DNA from: Prolixibacteraceae bacterium
Lineage (GTDB): Bacteria; Bacteroidota; Bacteroidia; Bacteroidales; Prolixibacteraceae
Direction: 5' to 3'
Assembly (NCBI GenBank): GCA_019720755.1
Contig: CP081303.1
Location: 1,302,001 to 1,366,000, forward strand
DNA length: 64,000 bases
Shown: in pieces, positions 49,091 to 57,648 of the stretch
How the letters are laid out: every line of letters starts with the position of its first letter
How positions within the stretch are numbered: position 1 is the first letter of the stretch
The notes under the pieces: generated by a model
Databases searched by the model: none
The model's input: only the letters and a program-made list of their open reading frames with translations
What the model was told of the DNA's origin: nothing
Made by a program: the position numbers and the translations under genes

Positions 49091-49504
49091 TGATACACCG
49101 AACATGGATAATTCACGGACTAAAGAAACTATTTTATGTCTAAATCGTTATATTATATACTTGACTGTAAGGATAGGTCTATCGATAAGAAAATTTTAGT
49201 ATTCGCATTGGTTAAAAATAATTAAAAACAAATCCTTAGAGAGTTATAGGTTTCTGTTATAGTAAGATAATTAATTTAATTATCTGGGTTCTTATTAAAC
49301 ATAACGTATATGAGTGAGGTGTAGTTACTTAATATTTAATTAGGAGTTTGTGTTTATTGATTTATCTTAAATTATAAACATCTATTTGTTAATGTTTTTA
49401 AATTCAAAATACCATTAAATATTGTGGATCGATGTTTGTGTGTTTTGATAATCTGATATAAAACCTATATTTGTTAATAGCAACAACTTTTTAAAAATAT
49501 AAAG
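49091..49504. other. Gene-free region
   Basis: About 410 AT-rich bases after the intron remnant and before the DUF4382 lipoprotein gene. No gene, repeat or RNA was recognised, and no intron 3' end (domain V) was found. Confidence 0.5.
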
Positions 49505-50323
49505 ATGAAAAAGATTTTATTAAATGTATTTGCTTTAGCTGTATTGTCATTTGGTTTATTTTCCTGTAGTGATGATAGCAGTTCTACAAATGATGCAACA
49601 TTAAATGTTCGACTTACAGATGCTCCAGCAGATTATGATAAGGTAAATATTGATGTTCGAGATGTCGAGATAAATGTGAGTGAAGATCAAAGTGGATGGT
49701 CTTCTGTAGGGAATGTAAACAGTGGAATTTATAATCTTTTGGAATATACTGCTGGTAATGATACATTATTAACTTCGGGTTCGCTTCCAGCTGGGACTTA
49801 TAATCAAATTCGTTTAATTCTTGGGGATAATAATAGTGTGGTTGTTGATGGACAAGAATATGAGATGAAAGTTCCAAGTGGCTCACAATCGGGATTGAAG
49901 CTTTTGGTCAATCAGACCCTAGAGGCAGGTGTGGCATACAATGCAATTCTAGATTTTGATGCCGCACGTTCTGTTATTGAAACGGGCAATGGTAATTATA
50001 AACTAAAGCCTACAATAAAGATGTTCTTTGAGGCTCAATCAGGCGCTATTCAGGGAGCTGTGCAAGAAGATGCATTAGGGGTTGTTTATGCTATTATGGG
50101 GAGTGATACTGTGTCTACCTATTTAAACCAAGGGAAGTTTCTTTTAAGAGGTGTTACACCAGGAAGCTATGAAGTAGTAGTAGAGCCAAGTGCCGATTCT
50201 AACTATATAAAAACCGTTCTTACTGATAATGTTTTGGTTGAATTAGGGCATACCGCAATAGTTGAACAAAATGAATTAAGTGTTTCTGAATCTAATGGAG
50301 AGGCTCAAACTACAGAACAATAA
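49505..50323 (+). CDS. DUF4382 domain lipoprotein
   Basis: A 272-residue lipoprotein. The signal ends in the lipobox LFSC with Cys21, followed by SDDSSS, an acidic/serine linker typical of surface-exposed Bacteroidota lipoproteins. Residues about 30-175 match DUF4382 (TLNVRLTDAPADYDKVNIDVRDVEI, YNLLEYTAGNDTLLTSGSLPAGTYNQIRLIL, YEMKVPSGSQSGLKL). A carboxypeptidase-regulatory/Big-type domain follows (GAIQGAVQEDALGVVYAI...GVTPGSYEVVVEP). The role is unknown; the family is common in marine Bacteroidota. It is monocistronic with its own terminator. Confidence 0.9.
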   Translation: MKKILLNVFALAVLSFGLFSCSDDSSSTNDATLNVRLTDAPADYDKVNIDVRDVEINVSEDQSGWSSVGNVNSGIYNLLEYTAGNDTLLTSGSLPAGTYNQIRLILGDNNSVVVDGQEYEMKVPSGSQSGLKLLVNQTLEAGVAYNAILDFDAARSVIETGNGNYKLKPTIKMFFEAQSGAIQGAVQEDALGVVYAIMGSDTVSTYLNQGKFLLRGVTPGSYEVVVEPSADSNYIKTVLTDNVLVELGHTAIVEQNELSVSESNGEAQTTEQ

Positions 50324-50372
50324 TTTTGATCTGAATTAATATATTCGAAAGCATATTCCTTTTTCGATATTG

Positions 50373-50408
50373 TAGCATAGTCTAAAAATAAGGCTATGCT
50401 ATTTTTTT
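50373..50408 (+). terminator. Terminator after the DUF4382 gene
   Basis: An 11-bp stem with one G·U pair (50373-50383 with 50391-50401) and seven Ts. It lies 50 bases past the stop. Confidence 0.85.
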
Positions 50409-50814
50409 GCTTTCTCTGGTGCTAATTCCTGCGATTTCCAGTGGTGTGTTCTTGTTTTTAAAACGGAACGATTTTATCTTTTTTATTTACCTCTTTATTA
50501 GACTTTAGATTGCTTTTTCTAAACTGGGTGATTATTGAAAAAGAGAGACTCGGCTTGAGCGATCTCTAATGAAAGATGCAAGTGTTTATTACTTCCAATT
50601 TTTAGGATCAGTTGTAAAACGAATAATTGTTTTATAAATTAAATATATGTTTATTTGTGTAGATGTTTTATGGAATAAGTATTGTTCTAATTCAGTTTTG
50701 TTATTCCCTCCATAATTAGAAACAGTTGCCAAATGTTTGGCTTCTATCCTAAGAAAAAAATAGTGCTTTCAGGATGTGATGGATACTTTATGATATTCAT
50801 ATAATTTAAGATTC

Positions 50815-51441
50815 ATGAGATTTAAGATTCGTTTGTTGTTATTGGTAACTTGTTATTGCTTACATATCCATGCCCAAGATAAGAGGTGGGGGATTCAGGC
50901 AGGGTTGAATCGGTTTACGATTAGTGATCTTCCCGAGTTTCATTATACTTATCTTACAGGAATGCACTTGGGAATAGTTCGTTCTTACAATAAATATCCT
51001 TTTACTTTTACCCCAGGGGTTCTTTATGTGAAGAAGGGGGCGGGGAGAGATGTGAATGAGAAATATGCGATGCAAGAAAACCGCTTTATCTTGAACTGTC
51101 TTGAGTTTAAATGTGCCGCCGATATTCAGTTATGTAAATGCAATTTAATGTTACCTGGAAGCGGACCTAGGATTGGTATTGAGCCCTATTTTGATTATAA
51201 TATTGGAGGAGAAGTTATTGATGGTTTTGGGGACTATGCTTATTCTCGTGATATGGTATTTGGATATCATGATAAGGCTGATGGTGTTCGTACCTCCTGT
51301 GGGGTTAAATTCTATATTAGTATGAATTGTGAGGTAGTAGAGCCTTATGTAGGTTATGATATTGGAATTACTGGGTTGAGTAAAAAGGATAATTCTTTGC
51401 GTAATATGGGGGTTTATTGGGGATTGATCGTTAATCTATAG
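50815..51441 (+). CDS. Outer-membrane beta-barrel protein, PorT-like
   Basis: A 208-residue protein with signal peptide MRFKIRLLLLVTCYCLHIHAQ. It shows alternating hydrophobic/polar beta strands typical of the small OMP beta-barrel/PorT-like group: WGIQAGLNRFTI, GMHLGIVRSY, FTFTPGVLYVKKG, a central C-x-C stretch (LCKCNLMLP), and the last strand GVYWGLIVNL ending in a hydrophobic residue. Five to six cysteines in the mature part are unusual for such barrels. No function can be assigned. It converges on the acetyltransferase gene, with only 7 bases between the stops. About 400 gene-free bases precede it. Confidence 0.7.
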   Translation: MRFKIRLLLLVTCYCLHIHAQDKRWGIQAGLNRFTISDLPEFHYTYLTGMHLGIVRSYNKYPFTFTPGVLYVKKGAGRDVNEKYAMQENRFILNCLEFKCAADIQLCKCNLMLPGSGPRIGIEPYFDYNIGGEVIDGFGDYAYSRDMVFGYHDKADGVRTSCGVKFYISMNCEVVEPYVGYDIGITGLSKKDNSLRNMGVYWGLIVNL

Positions 51442-51448
51442 TCCCGAT

Positions 51449-51976
51449 TTAGAGAAGGTGTTCGGTAATAATATGCGCTGGATTTCCTACTACTGTTGCT
51501 CCTTTTGGAACCTCTTTGGTAACTACTGCTCCAGCACCAATACGTGCATTCGTTCCTATATGGATATCTCCTAAAATAATTGCTCCTGCTCCAATCTCCA
51601 CATAGTTTCCAATGGTAGGGGGAGCGCTGAGTTTACCATCTTTCCCCATCTTGTTTCCAATGGTTACAAGGTGATGAATGGTGACATCCTCTCCGATAAT
51701 ACAGTCTTGGTGAATCACAATTCCATGTCCATGGTGTATGGTAAAGCGTTTTCCTATGTGTGTTGCAAAAGGAATATCACAACAAAGGGTTTGATAGATA
51801 AAACGGTGATAGTATATGGCATATATTCTAAATAATAGTTTCCTAAAGATATTTTTGTTTTGATGATGATAGAGGCTATTCCCTAGTCGATAATGGCTAA
51901 TAATCTTTTTACCCTTATAACAGGATTGATCTCCTTGGTCGAGATAATAGTGCTGTATCCACTTATTGAAAAACAT
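51449..51976 (-). CDS. Serine O-acetyltransferase-like hexapeptide-repeat enzyme
   Basis: A 175-residue left-handed beta-helix acetyltransferase. The hexapeptide coil region starts at about residue 80 ([30 protein letters not shown]) and runs through [50 protein letters not shown], the CysE/LbH-SAT signature. The His pair in HHGHG includes the likely catalytic His. It is shorter than housekeeping CysE (about 260 residues) and lacks most of its N-terminal domain. Short CysE-like proteins often acetylate sugars or act in surface polysaccharide assembly. The polysaccharide-type genes at 53.6-56.7 kb are close but not in the same operon. Confidence 0.85.
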   Translation of the reverse strand: MFFNKWIQHYYLDQGDQSCYKGKKIISHYRLGNSLYHHQNKNIFRKLLFRIYAIYYHRFIYQTLCCDIPFATHIGKRFTIHHGHGIVIHQDCIIGEDVTIHHLVTIGNKMGKDGKLSAPPTIGNYVEIGAGAIILGDIHIGTNARIGAGAVVTKEVPKGATVVGNPAHIITEHLL

Positions 51977-52300
51977 ATTACGTATGATTGTTTATGGTTA
52001 TAAATGTAATGAAAATAGCATTTATCTTTCTGCTATTTGATTAATATTTGTCGTTTGCTTATTTAAAGTGGATATCCTTTTTGTAATCAGAGAGGAGTTC
52101 CGTTTTAATCTTCTTCTCTTCAAAACTCAGTCTTCTTACTATTTCGTTTGTGTTTTTTTGTCAATACATTATATTTTAACTGTTTTGATTTAATTTATTT
52201 GTTCTAGTCCAAGTGCTGTAACTTGTTTATTAATAGCGTTAAAGTGTGTGTTGTCTGTGGTGTCCTTTATTTTATGTTCATTATATTGATTTCTTTTTGT

Positions 52301-52329
52301 TTTGTACTTCTATAAACATATTATATTTG
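52301..52329 (+). promoter_or_regulatory. Bacteroidota-type promoter of the SH3/barrel gene
   Basis: A -33 box TTTG at 52301-52304 and a -7 box TATATTTG at 52322-52329 (consensus TAnnTTTG) are 17 bases apart. The ATG follows 29 bases further down. This is the clearest promoter by eye in the window. Confidence 0.6.
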
Positions 52330-52358
52330 CGGCTCACAAATAATGTTCTAGGAAAATA

Positions 52359-53321
52359 ATGAAGCAATTGAAAAAACTACTACTCTTCATCGTGTTTGGG
52401 GTGTTGAGTATGTTGACACACACACTATCGGCTCAAACAATCTACTATGTAAAAGCATCTCAGGGACTGAACCTTAGAAGAGGTCCGTCGTCTAATTATG
52501 GTGTAGTCCGTTCTATCCCACCGAAAGGAAAGGTGAGAGTAATGGAACAAAATAGCAATGGATGGTGGAAAGTTACATACAATGGGCAGGAGGGATATGT
52601 CTCTTCCAAATATCTAACAGAGGATAAGTCTAAAGCAACCTCTTCAAACAGAAAAAATACAACTAGTTCGAAGCGTTCTAATGGACATTCATCCAATTCT
52701 CGTAATACGAACAGTAATCGTAATAATCGATCTTCTAATAGTCACGCTTCTGATTATGATTGGGGTGTTGGAGTTCGTTTGGGAGACCCCAGTGGTGTGA
52801 CTATCAAGAAGGAGTTGCAGGGACATGCTTTAGAGCTTAGTGTTGGAAGTACTTATGTTTTATCGGGAAAAAAGTATGACGATCGCTATTATAATGATCA
52901 TTTTAATGATTGGTATCATGATATGAATTATCATTATGATGATTTTCAATATATAGGGTATGATATCTCTACGCCAATCGCTGTCCAACTTCATTATCTT
53001 ACTCAGAAAGATATCCATCGTTTGGGTGACAATGCGGTTCGTGGTTTGAGTTGGTACTATGGTTTTGGTGGACAGTTTCGTTTTCAGACCTATACTTACG
53101 ACTATCGTTACAAAGTACATGGCGACAAAACATGGTACTATACCACAGGGGATAAAGAGACTGATATCGACTTTGGAGTAGATGGAGTAATTGGCTTGGA
53201 ATATACTTTTTCCAATGCTCCGATCTCTATCTTTATGGATTTTACTACTATGATAGAGGTGTTTGATAATCCTTTTCAGTTTTGGTTTCAGGGAGGTCTA
53301 GGCGTACGTTATCGATTTTAA
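52359..53321 (+). CDS. SH3b domain plus outer-membrane beta-barrel protein
   Basis: A 320-residue protein with signal peptide MKQLKKLLLFIVFGVLSMLT (cleaved near LSAQ). Residues about 27-87 form a bacterial SH3 domain (YYVKASQGLNLRRGPSSNYGVV...GWWKVTYNGQEGYVSSKYL), which usually binds peptidoglycan. A low-complexity Ser/Asn/Arg linker (about 90-130) follows. The rest is a beta-barrel-like domain (GVGVRLGDPSGVTIKK...ALELSVGS, GFGGQFRFQTYTYDYRYK, GLEYTFSNAPISIFMDFT, FWFQGGLGVRYRF) ending in an aromatic residue, as expected for an outer-membrane barrel. A tether between outer membrane and peptidoglycan is a reasonable inference. It is monocistronic with a promoter and terminator visible. Confidence 0.85.
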   Translation: MKQLKKLLLFIVFGVLSMLTHTLSAQTIYYVKASQGLNLRRGPSSNYGVVRSIPPKGKVRVMEQNSNGWWKVTYNGQEGYVSSKYLTEDKSKATSSNRKNTTSSKRSNGHSSNSRNTNSNRNNRSSNSHASDYDWGVGVRLGDPSGVTIKKELQGHALELSVGSTYVLSGKKYDDRYYNDHFNDWYHDMNYHYDDFQYIGYDISTPIAVQLHYLTQKDIHRLGDNAVRGLSWYYGFGGQFRFQTYTYDYRYKVHGDKTWYYTTGDKETDIDFGVDGVIGLEYTFSNAPISIFMDFTTMIEVFDNPFQFWFQGGLGVRYRF

Positions 53322-53359
53322 TTAAAGTACTACCTATTTCGTCCTCTCTTTTGAGGATC

Positions 53360-53400
53360 AACACCTCATCATGACTTCGTTATGGTGAGGTGTTTTTTGT
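53360..53400 (+). terminator. Terminator after the SH3/barrel gene
   Basis: A 13-bp stem AACACCTCATCAT (53360-53372) pairs with ATGGTGAGGTGTT (53382-53394) with one G·U pair, followed by TTTT. It is close behind the stop at 53321. Confidence 0.85.
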
Positions 53401-53613
53401 TTTTGTATAGGGCTGATAAGAAGGTAAAGTCGTTTGAGAACTTCAGATTAACCTTGTTGTTTTATTCTGTTCATCTATTCATTTGAGACTATTATATAAT
53501 TAAATAGTAAAAAGATCGTTTTACTACGAAAGAAGTGAAATACACACTGCTGATACCATGATGTAGAAGCAAAGTATTTCACTCTTGATTAACTGAAACA
53601 AATTCATTATTGT

Positions 53614-55293
53614 ATGTCCAAGCTGCTTATTGCTATTGATCTACAGGAGAAAGTGCAGATTTCTCATCTCTCCTATGAGACGAGTGAAAAATTTGCCAAA
53701 GATAAAGTGGATATTGATAGTGCCTCATATCGTATCATCTTAGATGGGGTCATTGTGAATCGTAAAGATTTGATTGCCCAGATGCCTCATTTGAGTTGGG
53801 AAGAGATCTTATGCCAGATGGCTCGAGAGGATGGCGTGCTCTTTCATCAAAAGTTAAGAGGCTCTTATTATGGCTTCCTATTTGATAAAAAAAGAGGAGA
53901 GTGGACGCTATTTGGGGATGCGATCAATTCGAAGCCTCTTTTCTATGCTTGCTGTGATGGTCGATTATGGATGGGAAACAATATTTTTGACATCGCATCC
54001 GTAATGAAAAAACAGGGTTGTGTCTTGACGTTTGATATTCTATCTTGTTATGATATGTTGATGCGAGGATATCTGTGTGAAGACCATACGCTAATGTCTG
54101 AAGTATCTCGATTACGCACTGGATTTCATTTGACAGGAGAGAAAGATAATTATAAGGCTTCTTCGTATTACAAACTCTCTTTTGAATATGACCAGACTAT
54201 AAAGATGAACGATGCGATTGAGATTGTCGATACCTCTTTTCAAAAGGCTGTAGCACGTAATTATAGTGTGGATTGTGACTATGGGTTAAAACATGTGGCA
54301 TCGTTAAGTGGGGGGCTTGATTCGCGTTTGACTGTGATGATGGCTCATAAGATGGGGTTTTCTGAACAACTTAATTTTACCTTCTCGCAGGTGGGAAGCT
54401 TAGATCAGAAGGTGGCATATGAGATCTCTTCGGATCTTCAACATGAATGGATCCATCAAGCTCTGGATGGAGGGAATTTCCTGAAAAGTGTAGATGATAT
54501 TACACCCATAACGCAAGGATTGGTACTATATTTTGGTTTTGCACACGGATATAGTATGGTCAAGAATCTTCACTTGGATGGATATGGTGTGATGCACACT
54601 GGTCTGGTCGGAGGAGAAGTGATCGGAAGTAATCTAGATTCGGAGTCTGAGAACCATGCTGTGGATACAAGTTGTAAGTATCACTCTAGGAGACTGACTC
54701 ATAGACAACATGAGTTTGATCTAAACTACTATACCAACCAAGAACATTTCCTTCTATACACAAATGATTTTGAAGCCTATAATCTGGGAAGCAATGTGTA
54801 TCATGGACAGACGGAATCGCTTTCACCCTTTGCGGACATCGAATTTATGGAGCAGATGTTCCAAATACCTGTCTCTTTGCGTTCTAACCATAAACTCTAT
54901 AAGGAGTGGATTAAAGTCAAACACCCTGAGATGGCTAAGTATCGTTGGACTACTACTGGTTGTAGAATCGATTCAATCGGATCGAAGCATATTCGTATAG
55001 GTAAGTTTAATCCATCGCTGAGTCGTGTGGTTCCTGCTATCTTAGAGCGTATGGGGTTACGTCCTGATAGATGGAGTGACAAACACTATATGAACCCTAT
55101 TCAATTCTATTACAATACCAATGTTTCCTTGCAAATCTGGATGAAGCATTATGTCGAGACCCATATTGACCTCCTTGATTTTGATAAGAGGTTGAAGCAG
55201 GATTGTCTTGATCTTTTTCACTCAGGAAATTGTATGGAGAAGAGTCTCTCAATCACCTTGTTGAGTTTTATTAAAGCGATATCTACATGTTAG
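53614..55293 (+). CDS. Asparagine-synthase-like protein without the glutaminase cysteine
   Basis: A 559-residue AsnB-like protein. Residues about 1-200 have the shape of the class II glutamine amidotransferase domain (LRGSYYGFLFDKKRGEWTLFGDAINSKPLFYA). However, the protein starts MSKLLIAID and lacks the N-terminal nucleophile Cys2, so it should not use glutamine as ammonia donor. The synthetase domain has the PP-loop SLSGGLDSR near residue 231, with an Asp for ATP binding. Such degenerate AsnB proteins occur in surface polysaccharide and peptide-modification clusters. It overlaps the next gene, a flippase, by 7 bases, which indicates coupled expression. The acceptor is unknown; an amide- or adenylate-forming modification of a surface polymer is the inference. 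Confidence 0.8.
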   Translation: MSKLLIAIDLQEKVQISHLSYETSEKFAKDKVDIDSASYRIILDGVIVNRKDLIAQMPHLSWEEILCQMAREDGVLFHQKLRGSYYGFLFDKKRGEWTLFGDAINSKPLFYACCDGRLWMGNNIFDIASVMKKQGCVLTFDILSCYDMLMRGYLCEDHTLMSEVSRLRTGFHLTGEKDNYKASSYYKLSFEYDQTIKMNDAIEIVDTSFQKAVARNYSVDCDYGLKHVASLSGGLDSRLTVMMAHKMGFSEQLNFTFSQVGSLDQKVAYEISSDLQHEWIHQALDGGNFLKSVDDITPITQGLVLYFGFAHGYSMVKNLHLDGYGVMHTGLVGGEVIGSNLDSESENHAVDTSCKYHSRRLTHRQHEFDLNYYTNQEHFLLYTNDFEAYNLGSNVYHGQTESLSPFADIEFMEQMFQIPVSLRSNHKLYKEWIKVKHPEMAKYRWTTTGCRIDSIGSKHIRIGKFNPSLSRVVPAILERMGLRPDRWSDKHYMNPIQFYYNTNVSLQIWMKHYVETHIDLLDFDKRLKQDCLDLFHSGNCMEKSLSITLLSFIKAISTC

Positions 55294-56747
55294 ATAAGAG
55301 AGAACATGAGGTGGTAAAGGGCTTAAAGTGGAGTACAATAAATAAAATCATTACCTCTGTTTTTGCATTAATTCAAGTGATGGTGTTGACCAGATATCTT
55401 GATGTACCTGTATTTGGTCAAGTAGCAATTGCTTGGGTCGTTATCAATTTTACCCATGTCTTTGTTGATATGGGGATCACTTCGGCAGTGATGCATAAAC
55501 TGGATGCTACCCGTCGGCAGATTAATAGTCTTTATTGGTTGAATCTTTTAGTCTCCTTGATTCTTTATGGTGCACTTTATGGGCTGACTCCCTTTTTGTC
55601 TCAGTTATATGACTCCCCTACCTTAATTCCCGTGATACGTTTGTTGGGGATAAATCTTGTGCTTATCACTGTGGGGCGATTGCCCCAGACCCTTCTTCAA
55701 CGAGAGTTTCGTTTTAAATCGATCTGTTTAGGAGAGTCGTTGTCGGTGATTCTAGGGACTATTGTTGCGATTGCTCTTGCGATCGATGGAAAAGGGATTT
55801 ATAGTTTGGTCTACTCAACCTTAGTAAAGTCGTGTGTTGCTAGCATTATTTTTTGGTGGAAGAGTCGTGAGATACATAAGATAGGTTGGGGTTTCTCTTT
55901 GGAGGAGGTAAAGGAACTTTTAAAGATTGGAGGGTATGCTATGGGTGCCTCAATATTAGATGTGCTTTCGGAAGAGGCCGATATATTGGTCTTGGGTATT
56001 ACTTTAACTCCTCATGCTGTTGGGGTCTATTCATTGGTAAAAGAGTTGCTTTCTCGTTTCTTTACATTGATTAATTCAGTGGTCCAATCTGTATTGAGTC
56101 CTTATCTGTCAAGATTACAATATGAACCTCACAGATTAAAACGAACCTATTGTATGGTGGTTCATATGATGGCACAGTTGAATTTTCCACTCTATATGGG
56201 GCTTGCTTTCCTCTCTAGAGAGGTACTTACGCTACTTTATGGTGAGTCATTTCAGTCTGGCGATATTGTAATGACATTTTTAGCTCTGGCTTATGCGATA
56301 CAGTCTATCTCTAGCCCTGTAGGTGCATTACAGATCGCTACAGGACGTACAGATCTTGGATTTCGTTGGACTATCTTTCGTGTGATCATTACCCCGCTAG
56401 TGATCTTCTTGAGTAGCTTCTGGGGAGCAGAAGCAGTGGCAGCTTCTTTTTTTGCTCTTTGTCTTTTTATGCAATATCCCGCTTGGAGAATTATGATATA
56501 TCGTATGATTGATCTGAGTTTTATTGATTATATCCGATGTTATTCTCGAAGCTTTGTCATAATATGTATCTGTCTTATACTCTCTTTTCTTTTGAATCCC
56601 TTTATTCCTTTTGAATCTTTATGGGGGCTAATCGTTGCCAAAGGTGCTTTTATCGCTTTGCTCTTCCTTATCCTTACTTTCTTTGTGGATAGAAGAGGGT
56701 GGAGACAGTATATGGAGTGGGGAAGAAACTTTCGATCACTTATTTAA
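55287..56747 (+). CDS. Wzx/WzxC-type polysaccharide flippase
   Basis: A 486-residue integral membrane protein with about 12-14 predicted transmembrane segments and the polysaccharide-synthase/MviN layout. Typical landmarks are the N-terminal KGLKWSTINKIITSVFALIQVMVLTRYLDVPVFG, DMGITSAVMHK and LPQTLLQREFRFK (WzxC-like), and DILVLGITLTPHAVGVYSLVKEL in the middle. It would flip lipid-linked oligosaccharides across the inner membrane. It overlaps the stop of the AsnB-like gene by 7 bases. No glycosyltransferase or polymerase genes are adjacent, so this is a minimal or truncated polysaccharide locus. Confidence 0.9.
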   Translation: MLDKREHEVVKGLKWSTINKIITSVFALIQVMVLTRYLDVPVFGQVAIAWVVINFTHVFVDMGITSAVMHKLDATRRQINSLYWLNLLVSLILYGALYGLTPFLSQLYDSPTLIPVIRLLGINLVLITVGRLPQTLLQREFRFKSICLGESLSVILGTIVAIALAIDGKGIYSLVYSTLVKSCVASIIFWWKSREIHKIGWGFSLEEVKELLKIGGYAMGASILDVLSEEADILVLGITLTPHAVGVYSLVKELLSRFFTLINSVVQSVLSPYLSRLQYEPHRLKRTYCMVVHMMAQLNFPLYMGLAFLSREVLTLLYGESFQSGDIVMTFLALAYAIQSISSPVGALQIATGRTDLGFRWTIFRVIITPLVIFLSSFWGAEAVAASFFALCLFMQYPAWRIMIYRMIDLSFIDYIRCYSRSFVIICICLILSFLLNPFIPFESLWGLIVAKGAFIALLFLILTFFVDRRGWRQYMEWGRNFRSLI

Positions 56748-56960
56748 GATTTTTACTTGTTATTAGATGTATAAATATGGCAATAAGTGTTATAAATAAA
56801 ACGATAAGTGTAAAAAAATGTTTATATTGTGGTTGTCTACTAATCGAGAAGTAATTCACTCGTTTTGTGATAGTTTGTATGTAGCCCGTTTAGCTCATAT
56901 AAATTTTTTATGTTTTAGTTTTTAGATATATCTGTCTTTTAATTTATAGACATTTATTTT

Positions 56961-56983
56961 GAAGGTGATCAAGTATCACCTTC
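56961..56983. terminator. Hairpin downstream of the flippase gene
   Basis: A 9-bp perfect stem GAAGGTGAT / ATCACCTTC with a 5-base loop, followed on the + strand by a weak TTCTATTT. It lies about 215 bases past the flippase stop. It could instead belong to the doubtful minus-strand ORF at 56996-57253. Confidence 0.5.
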
Positions 56984-56995
56984 TTCTATTTATGT

Positions 56996-57253
56996 CTATA
57001 GGGGGTAAAGGCTATAGTTATATACTGGGGTAATATGTCGAAGGATGATTATATTTACATTTTTAGTTCCGTGTGCTTGCATCGCTTGATATTGTCTCAA
57101 TAAACTAAATATACCGAAAGGATACCTAAAATCACGTAAGCCTATATGAACAAACGATCTTTTTAGTCCCTTCCACATAGTGAAAAGAGAACTTTCTTTT
57201 ATTAAAATCAACAAGAGGGGCTCTTTAAGAGGTTGAAAACGATCTAAACTCAT
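56996..57253 (-). CDS. Doubtful small hypothetical protein
   Basis: An 85-residue ORF (MSLDRFQPLKEPLLLILIKE...) without a recognised family, signal peptide or clear motif. It is kept only because it has a hairpin just beyond its end and fills a gap between annotated genes. It may be a remnant or chance ORF. Confidence 0.25.
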   Translation of the reverse strand: MSLDRFQPLKEPLLLILIKESSLFTMWKGLKRSFVHIGLRDFRYPFGIFSLLRQYQAMQAHGTKNVNIIILRHITPVYNYSLYPL

Positions 57254-57296
57254 ACACCTCGTAGGTTAAGAATATTGTTTATTTAAATTATTTGTC

Positions 57297-57554
57297 ATGA
57301 CCAACTTCAGGATTATAGTCTCGTCAATATTGTCTTTCTTTGCATTGTATTCATGCTCGCCATCAAAATCTATCGAAAATCATAAGGATAAGGATTTAGT
57401 GGTTATATCAAAGAAAAGAGATACTACCTTTTTTGTTTCTCATATCTATTCTGATACCAAACTAGGAGAGCTTTTTTATAAGAATAAAGAGGGCGATCTT
57501 ATTCAAGTCAGTCATGAAAAGCAGAGTATCTCTTCTATTTTATTTGATAAGTGA
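57297..57554 (+). CDS. Small lipoprotein
   Basis: An 85-residue predicted lipoprotein. The signal MTNFRIIVSSILSFFALYSC has a lipobox LYSC with Cys20, followed by SPSKSIENHKDKD. The mature part (about 65 residues) is predicted to be beta-rich with many Lys and Ser. No family is recognised. It is directly upstream of the ISAzo13 remnant, and its stop (57552-57554) may be native. No partner genes are evident. Confidence 0.6.
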   Translation: MTNFRIIVSSILSFFALYSCSPSKSIENHKDKDLVVISKKRDTTFFVSHIYSDTKLGELFYKNKEGDLIQVSHEKQSISSILFDK

Positions 57555-57648
57555 AGCAATTTCTATAAACTATACCAGTTAAGTAGACCAAAATTTGTTC
57601 ATTTTATGTAATTTTACATATTATATTGAATTAAAATAAGACTACAAA

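Noticed and set aside
49091-49504. Possible 3' end (domains V/VI) of the second group II intron
   Set aside because: No domain V-like AGC...GAAA hairpin could be found in this stretch; the intron is truncated.
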